64,000 nucleotides of DNA from Corticium candelabrum (GCF_963422355.1 NC_085085.1:8979664-9043663), one strand, 5' to 3'; counted from the stretch's first letter, positions 1 to 56,620 are shown. The notes: generated from the letters alone by a model not told the origin. Numbers and translations are program-made.

Positions 1-230
1 TGTCAGAGGTTTATGACCCGCCCGACAACAAAAACAACAAACTTATTTCCTCACAACACTTGCATACACAACATACTAAACCTAGACATTGCAGTTGCCC
101 GCACGACATGACATTTCCCATGAAGACTGTTCTAACGTCTAGAATATTGTTGCTCAACAAGAGGTAACATCGCTCAACTTTACCGCCTAAAAACGCTGTC
201 TACCACAGAAACATAGTTTACTAACCTTAC

Positions 231-410
231 TCTTCCCCCACATTGGTTACAGAGACTTCCCCTCCAGCCAGCATCGCAGACACACGTTGTATTCTCATGA
301 CATCGTCCCCTGTAACAAGTTTGTTGTAACGAGCCACAGTTAGATACAGCACACGTCATCCACGACAAGATTAGGCATGCCGACAAGGTTAAAGAACAGC
401 AGCCCGTCAT
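231..410 (-). CDS. Attractin-like protein, first exon only (partial)
   Basis: An ATG at 410 opens a 60-codon frame that ends at a GT donor (GTAAGG, just below 231). Residues 1-22 are hydrophobic and look like a signal peptide. Residues 25-57 hold eight cysteines in an EGF-like pattern, with CVCDAGW followed by CNQCGGR. In attractin and attractin-like proteins a first EGF-like domain of this kind, ending in a C-x2-CGGR motif, leads directly into a CUB domain that starts with FRL-type residues, so this is the best family match I can offer. The rest of the gene, including CUB and kelch domains, would lie left of the window. The exon is head to head with the ADISSP-like gene. An unrelated EGF-containing secreted protein remains possible. 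Confidence 0.55.
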
Positions 411-790
411 ACAAATGGCAAAGAAAACGAAACGACAAATTTTATACGGGTCGTTATAGACTTCCCGGATGCCACGCCTTCGTTATGTCATCGCATCCGT
501 AAAGGATATATCGATATTTTGTAGACACGACATCATGCGCTGCCATCTTGTGAGTATTTAGTATCTACTTTCTGGTCCACGACATAGTCTCGAGGGTACA
601 GCCAGATTCCCCTACGTGGCAAAGTACCGGCCGGCCAGAAACATTTGCCACTCAAACAAACCGCCTACTCTCGCATTCTTTAATCAGAGGTCTGCATGTT
701 AGGTTCAATGCCTTGACATAAGCATGCGCAAACAAGTTCAGAACTCCGGGGTAACCACCACCGCACCGGAAGTGGGAAGTATTCGGTGAC
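411..790. promoter_or_regulatory. Putative bidirectional promoter, attractin-like / ADISSP-like
   Basis: These 380 bp separate two divergent start codons (410 minus, 791 plus). The stretch has no ORF. It contains a GCATGCGC motif near 723 that resembles an NRF-1 half site, and there is no clear TATA box. Shared-promoter function is inferred from the geometry. Confidence 0.4.
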
Positions 791-1432
791 ATGGCAGGTA
801 AGACTTTATTCATTTCTCTACACCTTTACTCATGATCATACTGCGTTCAGTTAGGCCTAAACGTTGCTGTAGTCATTTCCAGTATCATGCACACATTGAT
901 CAGTGAGGGTGCTGTAGCTTCGAATTCGCTGATTGATTTGCTGTTTCAATTTCTTTTAGTTTCACGAGTTCGCTTCGCCAGTGATGTCGAGTTGGAAGGA
1001 AACTCAGTACGCGCAGAAGGTCCTGAATCAAGTTCAGTGCTAACACCGACCTCAGATTATCACATCAACCTCGGCCTTCTTTCTTTCAAACACATTTACG
1101 AAGCTTGTTTTGATATCGAACACAACCTAGGCGTTCAACTCGATTTGACTCAAGTTATTCCAAGCCTATACTTGACCATCTTACAAGCCACGCCCACTAC
1201 TACTGGTCATAATGTCTGCATCAAAGTCAAAGCTTCAAGAGACGGACCATTCAAAGAGTATTTCGTCTTGAGAAGCTCCGAAGACTCCAAACGAACACTG
1301 AAAGTTATGGTAACTGCGAAAGTGCTGGGCAAACACAAGGGCACGCCGCTATTGAAGACTGGAGTGAGATGCATTGATACAGAGCCAGATGATGATGATG
1401 CTACCACTGACTGGCAGGGATTTGATGATTAG
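791..1432 (+). CDS. ADISSP: ADISSP/C20orf27-like protein, two exons
   Basis: Exon 1 (791-797) is only ATGGCAG, followed by GTAAGA. Exon 2 (960-1432) follows a TTTTAG acceptor in matching phase, giving 159 codons. The protein begins MAVSRVRFA and resembles vertebrate C20orf27 (adipose-secreted signaling protein) along its length. Shared blocks include the RFA start, an N-terminal beta-rich segment with YHINLGLL, the KGTPLL..GV.C block and the acidic end that closes DWQGFDD. No signal peptide is visible, as in the family. The vertebrate protein is described as an adipose-secreted signal; the function in an invertebrate is unknown. The gene converges on RRP5, whose stop codon lies 67 bp downstream on the other strand. 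Confidence 0.85.
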
Positions 1433-1499
1433 TTGTACGCTGTAGTAGTGCATTATAAAGTCTATTTTGCACAGGTAATCTAAGTATTATATTTCATCA

Positions 1500-35709
<34,210 letters not shown>

Positions 35710-36031
35710 TTAACACAATGAATGCGAAATCCCGTATAATCATGAACCCTTGCACTCCAGACCATAATATATTGTGTAATTTTATTAGCCACGTCAATAT
35801 TGTAACATTGTAGGGTCTAGCTAAATTTTATGACAAATTTGGGTATAACAATGTAGGATGAACTACGTAGATGTACTGTACAGTAAGTTTCCACATTACA
35901 TACAGGTTAAAGACTTAGGTGTACATAAATTTGGTACGTAGGCTAATGAATATTAATATCTAATCATCACGTGACCTAGCCTTAGGGTGCCTATTGGTTC
36001 GAGATTTGTGAGACAGTCTGCGATTGACGAG
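35710..36031. promoter_or_regulatory. Bidirectional promoter, RRP5 / PAIP2-like
   Basis: Only 322 bp separate the RRP5 start (35709, minus) from the PAIP2-like start (36032, plus). A palindromic E-box TCACGTGA lies at 35967-35974. No TATA box is evident. Both genes act in ribosome production or translation, so co-regulation is plausible but inferred. Confidence 0.45.
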
Positions 36032-36385
36032 ATGAGTGCAGAGACGACAGAGACTGAAACAACCACTTCAGAGAAGACGAGCCCGAAGGCGACCACCTCG
36101 GAGACGACCGCCATTGACAAGAAGATCGGCAATGAATTTGAGGAATTTATGTGGATGGAAAACGAAGACAAAGTGAACTTGGAGTTCGAACAGCAGATAT
36201 TAGAAGAAGAAATTCAGGAGCTGGAGCTGGAAGAGATGCTGGAGGAGGAAGAGGACTGTATTGAAGGACGCCACCTCACCAACGCCGCTCTGATGAGTAG
36301 CTCTCCAGTGGTGAATGGAGTGACCGACAAACAGGCAAGAGTTGTTGATTTGCACGAAATCTCTAGTCCCGATACGAGGGATTAG
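36032..36385 (+). CDS. PAIP2-like poly(A)-binding-protein interactor
   Basis: A single-exon frame of 117 codons, starting at the first in-frame ATG (MSAETTETE). Residues about 32-78 match the PAM1 region of PAIP2: EFMWMEN, then an acidic helix rich in EE/EL, then EEMLEEEED. PAIP2 binds the RRM region of PABP through PAM1 and represses translation. The C-terminal PAM2 motif (L-N-P-x-A-x-E-F type), which binds the MLLE domain of PABP, is not visible here. The frame ends in an unrelated ISSPDTRD. The N-terminus is Thr/Ser/Glu-rich. The match rests mainly on the MWMEN block. Confidence 0.72.
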   Translation: MSAETTETETTTSEKTSPKATTSETTAIDKKIGNEFEEFMWMENEDKVNLEFEQQILEEEIQELELEEMLEEEEDCIEGRHLTNAALMSSSPVVNGVTDKQARVVDLHEISSPDTRD

Positions 36386-37382
36386 GGTCTGGCCACGCAA
36401 GACAAGGAAAAAAATTGGCACCTTGCCCACAGCACCACCTGATGTATTCCCCCGCTTGTAAATTTGTTTTCCGTTGTAATTAATTGCAGTTGCGCTAAGT
36501 GTTAATTAATTACATTATTTGCGTTTAAACAAGACCTATGTCGATTTTAGTCCAAGCAATCTGCAATTATGACATTTTACCATGTTTGGTAACTAGACAT
36601 TTGTTTCTTACATTCACACTATACAGCATGATGCAGTTCTTATACAAACAATGTAAGTGAAATTGTTACAATTGAATGGATTTGGTTCTGCTTGGTAATT
36701 TCAATACAATATTTAAATCCAAGGGCAAGGAATCATTTAATAATGTGATCAGAGTTAGCTGTGATAGGTACCTGTCATCTCTACTTCAAGTTGTAAATTC
36801 TTCCCCATGCAAGGAAAACATTGATTTAGATTAAACACTTGATACTGAGAACACTGATTTCATGATTGTGAAAGGGTGTATAATGTACTATTATGAGTTT
36901 ATGAAAGAAAACAGGCAGTAGAAGATAGTGCAACTGTTTATGTGTAGCCATGCAAGTTGGAGGGGGAATACCTTATTCCATAAAACTACAGTATAGATAC
37001 AACTGATTTTTTTTGTTTCAGTGCAAATAATGATGTAGTTACTGTTTAATTCGGTTTACTAATAATTACAGTTGCAATTTTTGTGTTTAGGATCAGCCTG
37101 CAGAGTCAGAAAAAGATGGGCTATAATTGCATTAGTTGTATTTGTCACTAGCTGGGAAGTCATATCACAACTGTCTTAGTCACAGCTAAACCACATTGTG
37201 AGGCAGTTTTAGTGTCATTTCATTTACTAATTTTTTAGAAGATAACGAACGTACCGAAATTGGAACTGGCTGACTGTGTATAGCATTTGTCTTATCAATA
37301 ATCTGAAAATACTGAGTTGACTACGAGTTTAAATATCACTGCAAATCATCTTATAGGCACTGTACTGTACATGTACATCTTT

Positions 37383-37386
<4 letters not shown>

Positions 37387-37444
<58 letters not shown>
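37387..37444. repeat. (AT)n microsatellite
   Basis: About 29 AT units in the PAIP2-CCT7 intergenic region. Confidence 0.95.
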
Positions 37445-37449
<5 letters not shown>

Positions 37450-37604
37450 CATGTATGCGTATGATAGCAAATGGGGCGTGGCTCGCGAAACTACATGTAT
37501 GATGTTCCCCATGTACTAAAATTTTCCATAACTTACTGGTCTCCAACTACTGTATTGATGAAGAGCCACATGCGTGATATAACATATCCAGGTGGCCAAA
37601 TTAA

Positions 37605-37682
37605 TGGCGGATTTTATATCGGCACTTGCTGAAAAATGCGTCAATCCACCAAATAAATTCTCTGCCAATGTTTCATCTTATA
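37605..37682. mobile_element. TATAAGATG MITE, terminal fragment
   Basis: It ends AATGTTTCATCTTATA and contains GCGGATTTTATAT and GCTGAAAAAT, matching the inverted left arm of the MITE at 18776-19151. The other arm is missing. Confidence 0.65.
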
Positions 37683-38032
37683 AGTTATGTTAGATTTTGG
37701 CTGCCACAAAGATTGGCAAGGTGAGAAAAGAGGCAACTACTATGTAGTCACCATGAACAAACATTCAAGAGCACTGCAGCTCTTCAGGGAACTGGTGAAT
37801 ATAGTCAAGAGCAAAATGAAATCATTCAACAATGTGATTCACCATTATTGCCATGCAATGACTCCCACCTTCCCTATAGGGTCAAAAGTGCTAGGTCAAC
37901 CCAATATAATTATTGTGATCATAACTAGCATCATGACCGAAAGCAATTTGAAATGATGATATTACAAGCACTTACACAATTTCAAACAGGCCAATCTCTC
38001 AGTCCTGCATACTTATGGCACTGACATGCCAA

Positions 38033-46739
<8,707 letters not shown>

Positions 46740-47756
46740 GTTTGCAGCTAGCGATATTGATATCAAGTGCTACGATGCCTCGATTACCGGACCGTTACGT
46801 AGGTATTTTGCGATTGGTTCTAATCTGTGCTAATTACAACAAAAGAAATACACAGATATGTATAAATTCTGATGTTTTAATAAACTCTTCTTACCTTTAA
46901 TTAAATGTGCGGTGCAACTGATGACGAACAGTCAATCCACAATTCATTAATTAATTAATTAGGCAGCATTCCGAGAGTTTCGCGAAGACACTGACAGCTC
47001 ATAAATTATGCCATTAACAATTATTTCTATAGCAACAACTTGAAAGACTGTTTGAGTGTTCTGACTCTCCACTACTAGCTAAACCAACATATTAATTTAT
47101 CCACCTATTAGTTTGGAGAGAATCAGATAGCATGGCTGGGTGTGCAAGGAGCGAAATCGAAAGTCATCTCACTTCTGCCGTCATGGTTAAAGGATTCAAA
47201 GCTGAGTCGACTTCTTGAAAGGAGACCCTGATTGGGATTATAATCCCCAAAACTAATCAGTTAATAAAGCCTCTAGATCTATCAAAGTTCTATATCATCA
47301 AATTCATCGAAATCCATCCACACATTTTTTAGTAATCTTGTCCACAAACTAACCAGCGCTGCTAAAAAATTTTAGAAACATAATTTCCTGCCTGCTGGTA
47401 ACTAATTAATTGAGAAAATTCTAGGTCTTTGTACCTATGCCGGGCTTTGCAAGTAAGCATGCATTGCACTATACTACTCAAAGACTCCAAGCCAAACACT
47501 GCAGCTAGTAGATCACTTCATAATACTGACTTCTATGTTGAGACTCAACCTGAATACATATACTCATTCAGTAAACTACTACTTTCAGCAATGGCCAAAC
47601 ACAATACTAATCACCTACATTCTAAAATGTACTAGTAGTCTAAACGTTAACGATTCATGTTCAAACAACAACGCACAAACTACGGTCATGGCCTAACACT
47701 CAAATTACCTCAAGGCAGCAGCATAGCTGTTAGTCACACAGTTAGTAAGACTCAAG
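46740..47756. other. CCT7 upstream region / CtBP 3' flank
   Basis: About 1 kb between the CCT7 start and the CtBP stop, both on the minus strand. I see no gene, repeat or convincing promoter motif in it. Confidence 0.5.
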
Positions 47757-50605
<2,849 letters not shown>

Positions 50606-50796
50606 AACGCTTCGACAAAGACCCTACCGTAGAATGAACTGGTCGGGCCTGACAGCGGCAGATAACCGGCCGCTCGCCGGATCAAAAGCGGTTGGAACCG
50701 CCTACAATATGCCTATATATAGTAACTAAACCGCAGGTTTTGGGTAGTGTGCACGTGAGAATCTACACGTGATCGAAGCGTGCGCACGATAATATT
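50606..50796 (-). promoter_or_regulatory. Probable CtBP promoter
   Basis: Two CACGTG E-boxes (50752-50757 and 50766-50771) and a TATATA tract (about 50713-50721) lie 110-170 bp upstream of the CtBP start. A TAGCCTCG-family transposon is inserted just above them at 50797. The promoter role is inferred from position. Confidence 0.35.
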
Positions 50797-51885
50797 TAGC
50801 CTCGAATTTCCAGACCAGAGAGCGCGAAGCGCGAACCATAAATTTAGTAGTCTCGACCAAGGGCGCGTTTCTTTAGCCTCCACCGTCTGATCCGGATTAG
50901 GTAGTGGAGTTCCTGCGCGTTTCTTTTAGCTCCACCGGTGGAGCTGGTGGAGCTCCACCAGCCTTTCGCTGGTTGAGCTGGTGGAGGTCCGGTGGAGGTA
51001 GATCACTGCGCATGCTCACTGCTACAAAGAATGGCGGAAAGAAGACAGACGTATAGTCTCTTGCAGACTGTAATCTAGTCTGTAATCTAGGGAAGCTGCA
51101 AATGCAACAATAGCCATGCACGTAGGGCAAGAACGATCCATTTCGCAATATTATCCGAATGCGCATGCTCACTAATCCGCCTCCACCGTAATACATCTGG
51201 CTAATCCGGTGGAGGTCCACCACCTCAACCAGATTAGTCGGTGGAGAATAAAGAAACGCACCCCAAGTCGATACTAAAATTATTTCAGAAGTATTTATCA
51301 ATAGCGATGCTAAATGGTGTCTAACAGCGTAGGATCGTTTTACCTAGATCGACATATCATTTGTAAATGCCATGAGATCTCACGAAGAAAGAGACGTCTG
51401 CCGTGTTTGCGGCGATATCTTGGTAGACTGCATGAAACGAGGACTCTCTGATTCTTCGGCAGACCGCTAGCTAGTTTAGGTAACCGCTCGACTAGCGAGA
51501 CCACCGCTCGACCAGTTGTCAAAGTTGATGGTCTGGCGACGCTGCTGTGCATGTCCTGTCACCGCAAGCTCGAAAATATCGAAGAACTGAAGCTGAAACT
51601 AAAACTAAGATGTGTGCGTGCAGAGTTTAATCATTGTTCTGGCATGCAGAGTCTAGTCACTGTTCTGGCGTGCACCTAACCGTCCACGAGGATTTCACAC
51701 GCGCACAATCAAAATTAGCACTTAGCATAACCAATTATTGCTAAGCCAATCAGAATTTACAACTGAGATTCGCGTTGTAGAAGCTGATTGGCTTAGAAGG
51801 GCTATTTCCGAAATCATTTTAGTATCGCGGTCCAGACTAGAGTTCGCGCGCTTCGCGCGCTCTCTGGTCTAGAAGTTCGAGGCTA
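50797..51885. mobile_element. TAGYCTCG-family element, 1089 bp
   Basis: The left end TAGCCTCGAATTTCCAGACC and the right end, inward TAGCCTCGAACTTCTAGACC, are inverted repeats of about 45 bp rich in GCGCGAAGCGCG. A perfect 9-bp target duplication GATAATATT flanks it (50788-50796 and 51886-51894). The interior holds a second element (50862-51262). At about 51370-51600 there is a cysteine-rich fragment with one frameshift: CRVCGDILVDC, then LLCMSCHRKLENIEEL, a C2-C2 zinc-finger-like pattern. No transposase core is visible. Confidence 0.75.
50862..51262. mobile_element. Nested MITE with GGYGCGTTTCTTTA ends, 401 bp
   Basis: The left end GGCGCGTTTCTTTAGCCTCC and the right end, inward GGTGCGTTTCTTTATTCTCC, are inverted repeats, followed on both sides by TCCACC/GGTGGA-rich arms. 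A 5-bp repeat CCAAG flanks it (50857-50861 and 51263-51267). An internal second GCGCGTTTCTTTTAGC near 50916 suggests a complex or duplicated left arm. The superfamily is uncertain. Confidence 0.6.
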
Positions 51886-52084
51886 GATAATATTCTTGGC
51901 GCTTTTGAAATCGATAATTTGCTTTTTACGCCATTAAAAGCATCAATATTTTGCTGCATCAAGAGCCTGCATGGTATTGGATAAGAATAATAATAATCCA
52001 CGCCAAAGATTGAATTTCGAGGTCAATTCGGTAACTGTTTGGCTAGCATACTAGTTGTACAATATCCGTAGGCGCCTCGCATTC

Positions 52085-52298
52085 GTGAGTAACACGTTCA
52101 ACGGAATTTTCAGACCGTCTACTGAAACGCCGAGTCCTAGCTGGACAATACGTATTTGTTGAAACCCTAGCTGTCATGGAAATGGAGTAAACATGCAAAC
52201 TTCCTAGTAGTGTAGTCTAGATTACGTCTAGAGGCCTGGTGTAGGTAGTCGTTGTTTTGCGATCGTGATCAAGACAATTGACATGTACAGTCTAGGTA
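52085..52298. repeat. R760 copy B, segment 1
   Basis: This is homologous to copy A from 24662. It is interrupted at AGGTA by the Ty3 element; segments 2 and 3 continue at 56787-57050 and 59512-59873. Confidence 0.75.
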
Positions 52299-52459
52299 TG
52301 TAAAGCAACGCAGATCACACGGGAACGGGTCGTAAGCCAGACAAGACACTGTATTGCGATGGTCTCTAACCCGTGACCCTCGGACTACTGTACCCCCAAA
52401 ACCCCGTATGTAACACCTTACTGTAAAGTCACTACTATTAGTAATTACCATTTGTTACA
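52299..52459 (-). repeat. 3' LTR of the Ty3/gypsy element
   Basis: 161 bp, matching the 5' LTR at 56621-56781. I see no AATAAA in it on the element strand. Confidence 0.95.
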
Positions 52460-52561
52460 TCTCCCTCTTTAAGAACTAAGGTCGCGAAAACAACAACAAA
52501 AGGAACACAACAAACTACTGGCTTAATTAATCAAACGACGGTCTGCTCACTGATCTATTTG

Positions 52562-55500
52562 TTAGACATACTCAGTTCGCCAAGCAGGTGGGTGGACTTC
52601 CCTTCCATATCTTGTCACCGTGGTGTTTGCTGGAGGTGGTGTCACCGGCACTGGCTGGATTTCCTGATGTGGGTCTGCTGCAGGTACGTCGTCTTCCTCT
52701 CCGTCATTCTCATCATCCTCATCTGGGGGGTTCCGTCTGGGATCGCCGTTCGCCCGCTTGCGTAGCTGGTGCCTGTTTCGCCTCAAAACCACGCCTGTGT
52801 TTGTCTTTACCTGATAAGACCGATCATGTACCTTACTCTGTACAATAGCTGGTATTAGCCACTTTTGGGAGCTCATGTCCCACACCAAAACGGGATCTCC
52901 CTGTTTTAAGGGCAGAAGTGCCTTGGCTCCATGTCGCCGGTCATAGTACCCTGCCTGTTGGCGTTTTCTTTTCTCGTCACAGGCTTCTATGGTAGGTCTG
53001 GGGACCAACTCCGGCTGTAAAACAGAAGGCCAAGAGGGTAATGTAGTGCGAAGTCGCCGGCCCATTAGGAGGTGCGCTGGAGCTAACGAAGTGGTATCGT
53101 GTGGGGTAGCCCGGTATGCCAATAGCGCCAGATAAAAATCCTCTCCCGAATCTCTCGACTTTGCGAGGAGATCTTTGACAGTGTGGACAGCCCTTTCTAC
53201 TAGTCCGTTACCCTGTGGGTGTAGCGGAGAAGAAGTAGTGTGCTGAAAGCCATACTTATGGGCAAATTGCCTGAATTCTCTACTGGCGAACTGCGGACCG
53301 TTATCACTGTGTAACCTATTCGGAATACCGTGGCAAGCAAACATTTGCTTCAGGGCCTTGATAGTACTTTGGCACTGCAGGCTGGCCAATTTGTGAACTT
53401 CCGGAAATCTGGAATAATGGTCCACTACTAGTAAATAGTGTGCTTCTCGCCACTGGAACAGGTCAGCAGAGACGCTCTGCCAAGGTCGCTCGGGCAGTGG
53501 TGAAGAGCATAATGGCTCCTTTCGCTGTTGGTTTCGATACTTTGCGCATATTTCACAATTGGCCACCATCGTCTCCAACTGGGTATTCATGCCTGGCCAC
53601 CAGACTACCTCTCTCGCCCGGTGTTTGGTTTTGGAAACACCCAAATGACCCTCGTGAGCTCGCTGGGCAATGTCTTGGCGTAAACTCTTCGGTATCACTA
53701 TTTGGCTGCCGCGTAACACTATACCTTCAACCGCGGAAAAGAGATGTCGGGCACTCCACAACGGACGCAACTCCGGACTTAGCTGATGTATTGTTGTTGG
53801 CCACCTGGTACGTAATATGTCTTGCAGCTTGACTAGCAGCGGGTCCTTTGAAGTTTCTTGGCGAATTCGTTCGCGCATGAAATCTGATACAGGCCATACA
53901 GAAGCGATTGACCAGACGTACTCTTCTACCATCTCCTCTAGTGTATCATCAGCTTTACCAACTGGGCTGCGAGAGAGCGTATCTGCGACTGCCAACAACT
54001 TTCCTGGCACGTAGGTAACATGGCAAAGAAAACGCATCATTCGCATCTTTAACCGCTGTAGGCGTGGGGGACACTGATCGATATCCTGTACGTTCATGAC
54101 TGTTTGTAGTGGTTGGTGGTCCGTTTCTATCACAAACGGTTGCGGTTGGCCAAGAAGATAGCACTCGAACTTTTCGCACGCCCAGACCATCGCCAGGGCC
54201 TCCTTTTCTATCTGGGAGTAACGTTGTTCGGTCGGAGTGAGTGCCCTGGATGCATAGCAGATAGGAGCCTTGCGTCCATTCGCTTGTGTTTGAAGCAGTA
54301 CTGCCCCTATTCCATATGAGGACGCATCTGCAGATACAGTGATTGGAGCCTCTGGCGAATAGTAGGCCAACACAGGTGACTTAGTTATCAAGGCCTGCAA
54401 GCGGTCGTAAGCCTCATCGTGGGCGGGAGTCCACACCCATGCGGTTTCCTTTCTCAATAGCTCTCGAAGGGGGCCCGACACCTGAGAGTGATGTGGCAGA
54501 AATTTTGCTAAATACGCGATCATGCCCATGTACCGCCGCAACTCCTCACGATCCTTAGGTTTAGGCATAGATGTAACTGCGTGAATCTTTTCACCATCCG
54601 CATGAACTCCATCCCGGTCAACTACGTGGCCAAAATATTTCACCTGACTTTGCCGAAAACGACATTTTAAGGGATTGAGTCTAAGCCCGTTTTGCTTGCA
54701 ACGATCTAAAACCTGGCGCAACCGTTCGTCATGCTCCTTTTCCGTGGCACCCCAAACGATGACGTCATCAATGAAACAGTCTGTCCCCTCAATGTCGGCC
54801 AACATGTGCTTCATTGAACGGTGGAAAACTTCTGGACCCGAGGTGATACCGAAGGGCAAACGTCTAAATTGATACCTCCCAAATGGAGTGATAAATGTGG
54901 TAAGTTCGCAGCTAGCAGGAGACAAGGGAATCTGCCAGAATCCTGAGGCAGCATCTAGAGTAGTAAAATACTGTGCTCCGCTCATTTTAGCAAATACATC
55001 ATCTGCGACGGGTAATTGGAATCTTTCCCTGTCCACTGACTTATTCAATTCGGTGTAATCAACACAAATACGTACCTTTCCGTCTTTTTTCAAGACCGGA
55101 ACCATTGGACTCACCCATGGTGTTGGTTGAACTACTTCTTCAATGATGCCAGCCGTTAGCATTCGACCCAGCTCCTCCTTGACCTTTGACATCAATGGGT
55201 ATGCGACTCGTCGAGGACTGGCCACTGCTCTCGGTATGGAGTTGGCTTGCAACCTAATTGTATGGGGATACTGATGTAAACGGCCAATCCCATGAAACAG
55301 GTCACTGTAGGCAACAGCAATTGGGACGGATGTCTCCCCTGAATGATCTTCTCTTGTCGGACTGGTAGGAGGGGCCTCAGAGGAAATTGAGCAGAGTGGC
55401 TTGATAAGCTCCAAATCTAGACAGGCAGACAAACCCAGAATTGGCTCCGCCTGGACTGATGTAATATAGAATCTGATAGTTTTGGTCATTCCTTCACGTA

Positions 55501-56602
55501 CTCTGACTTGACACACACATTGACCATCTAACGGCAACGGCATATCTGAACCATAAGCCATGATTCGTGCGTTAGCCGGCTTTATTGTAGGCTTTTTGTG
55601 CAGCTGCCGATATATCTTCCTTGGGAGAACGTTCACTTGCGCCCCCGTGTCCAACTTAAATGTGACTACTGATCCATTGGTTGAGATAGGTACCTTCCAA
55701 CTGTTGCTGTCGTGATCTAACGCAGCAATGAACAGAGATGGAGCAACCTCTGTCTCCGTAGTAATACTGCTAACCTGCTGTGACGCCTGGGGGTGTGTTT
55801 CTCCTTTGCCAACTGTGTCAACCGTCGCGTCTACTGACTGGATGTGTCCCGATTTGGTACGACAAACAACTGAAAAGTGATCATATCCCTTGCATTTGTG
55901 ACAGATTTTTCCTTTAGCAGGACATTGCGTGTAAGGGCCATGGCTTCGTCCGCACCGGGAACATCGAGCGCTTGGCTGCTGACGAGGCTTGTCACGTGGC
56001 TTGTCACGTGACACCCGCATGGCTTCTACTGACTGAACGGCTGCTGACTCGTCCAACCTTCTCAGCTGCTCCTGTGAGACTTCTGCGGCCCGGCAGATGC
56101 GTATCGCCTTTGGCAGATCCAAATCGTCAACACGTAACAGTCGCTCCGTTAACATTGAATCACCGATGCCACACACGACCCTGTCTTTGATTAGGCTGTC
56201 TGTCAGTGCGTCAAATTCACACGTCTGTGCGAGTATTCGCAGGTCAGTCACAAACTTATCCACAGTCTCACCGGGCTGACGACTTCTCGTGAAGAATCTA
56301 TGACGTTCGTACGTCACGTTCGTCTTAGGAGCGTAATACTCGTCGAATTTCGCCAAAACAACAGCGTACTTGCGCTGACCGTCTTCCGTCTTGTCCTCCG
56401 CCGTAAAGGTGAATGTGCTGAACACCTCGACGCCCTCTTCCCCCACTGCGTGGAGCAGCAGAGCTATCTTCTCTTCGTCTCGTGCTGCCTGCCGTCCTGC
56501 TGCTGTGAGAAATGTCTCGAACCTTTGGCGCCATTTTTTCCACGTCGTGGCCGGCGACGTCATACCACTCGCCATGGGTTGTGGTGGCTGGAGATACGCC
56601 AT
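52562..56602 (-). CDS. Fused gag-pol polyprotein of the Ty3/gypsy element
   Basis: One uninterrupted frame of 1346 codons. In order: a gag-like N-terminus (1-210); two zinc knuckles, CX2CX3HX5C at about 214-227 and CX2CX4HX4C at about 236-249; an aspartic protease with DTGA at about 317; a reverse transcriptase with TTLDAASGFW at about 547 and the FIDD catalytic box at about 609; RNase H with DAS at about 760; an integrase HHCC finger (about 975-1016) and D, D, E residues in SADLF, HSDNGP and GLVERA. A GPY/F-like region and an acidic tail close it. There is no chromodomain. The start codon lies only four bases past the primer site. The order PR-RT-RH-IN is that of Ty3/gypsy. With no frameshift between gag and pol, the ratio of products must be set another way. 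All catalytic motifs look intact, so it may be active. Confidence 0.95.
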   Translation of the reverse strand: MAYLQPPQPMASGMTSPATTWKKWRQRFETFLTAAGRQAARDEEKIALLLHAVGEEGVEVFSTFTFTAEDKTEDGQRKYAVVLAKFDEYYAPKTNVTYERHRFFTRSRQPGETVDKFVTDLRILAQTCEFDALTDSLIKDRVVCGIGDSMLTERLLRVDDLDLPKAIRICRAAEVSQEQLRRLDESAAVQSVEAMRVSRDKPRDKPRQQPSARCSRCGRSHGPYTQCPAKGKICHKCKGYDHFSVVCRTKSGHIQSVDATVDTVGKGETHPQASQQVSSITTETEVAPSLFIAALDHDSNSWKVPISTNGSVVTFKLDTGAQVNVLPRKIYRQLHKKPTIKPANARIMAYGSDMPLPLDGQCVCQVRVREGMTKTIRFYITSVQAEPILGLSACLDLELIKPLCSISSEAPPTSPTREDHSGETSVPIAVAYSDLFHGIGRLHQYPHTIRLQANSIPRAVASPRRVAYPLMSKVKEELGRMLTAGIIEEVVQPTPWVSPMVPVLKKDGKVRICVDYTELNKSVDRERFQLPVADDVFAKMSGAQYFTTLDAASGFWQIPLSPASCELTTFITPFGRYQFRRLPFGITSGPEVFHRSMKHMLADIEGTDCFIDDVIVWGATEKEHDERLRQVLDRCKQNGLRLNPLKCRFRQSQVKYFGHVVDRDGVHADGEKIHAVTSMPKPKDREELRRYMGMIAYLAKFLPHHSQVSGPLRELLRKETAWVWTPAHDEAYDRLQALITKSPVLAYYSPEAPITVSADASSYGIGAVLLQTQANGRKAPICYASRALTPTEQRYSQIEKEALAMVWACEKFECYLLGQPQPFVIETDHQPLQTVMNVQDIDQCPPRLQRLKMRMMRFLCHVTYVPGKLLAVADTLSRSPVGKADDTLEEMVEEYVWSIASVWPVSDFMRERIRQETSKDPLLVKLQDILRTRWPTTIHQLSPELRPLWSARHLFSAVEGIVLRGSQIVIPKSLRQDIAQRAHEGHLGVSKTKHRAREVVWWPGMNTQLETMVANCEICAKYRNQQRKEPLCSSPLPERPWQSVSADLFQWREAHYLLVVDHYSRFPEVHKLASLQCQSTIKALKQMFACHGIPNRLHSDNGPQFASREFRQFAHKYGFQHTTSSPLHPQGNGLVERAVHTVKDLLAKSRDSGEDFYLALLAYRATPHDTTSLAPAHLLMGRRLRTTLPSWPSVLQPELVPRPTIEACDEKRKRQQAGYYDRRHGAKALLPLKQGDPVLVWDMSSQKWLIPAIVQSKVHDRSYQVKTNTGVVLRRNRHQLRKRANGDPRRNPPDEDDENDGEEDDVPAADPHQEIQPVPVTPPPANTTVTRYGREVHPPAWRTEYV

Positions 56603-56620
56603 AATTCACTCCTGGTACCA

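Larger units (their letters stand above)
36386..38032. other. Intergenic region between PAIP2-like and CCT7 3' ends
   Basis: I see no gene here. It holds an (AT)n tract (37387-37444) and a fragment of the TATAAGATG MITE (37605-37682). Confidence 0.6.

Noticed and set aside
36710..36745. LNPRAR reading downstream of the PAIP2-like gene, resembling PAM2
   Set aside because: No splice path links it to the gene, the EF/P residues are missing and stops surround it.
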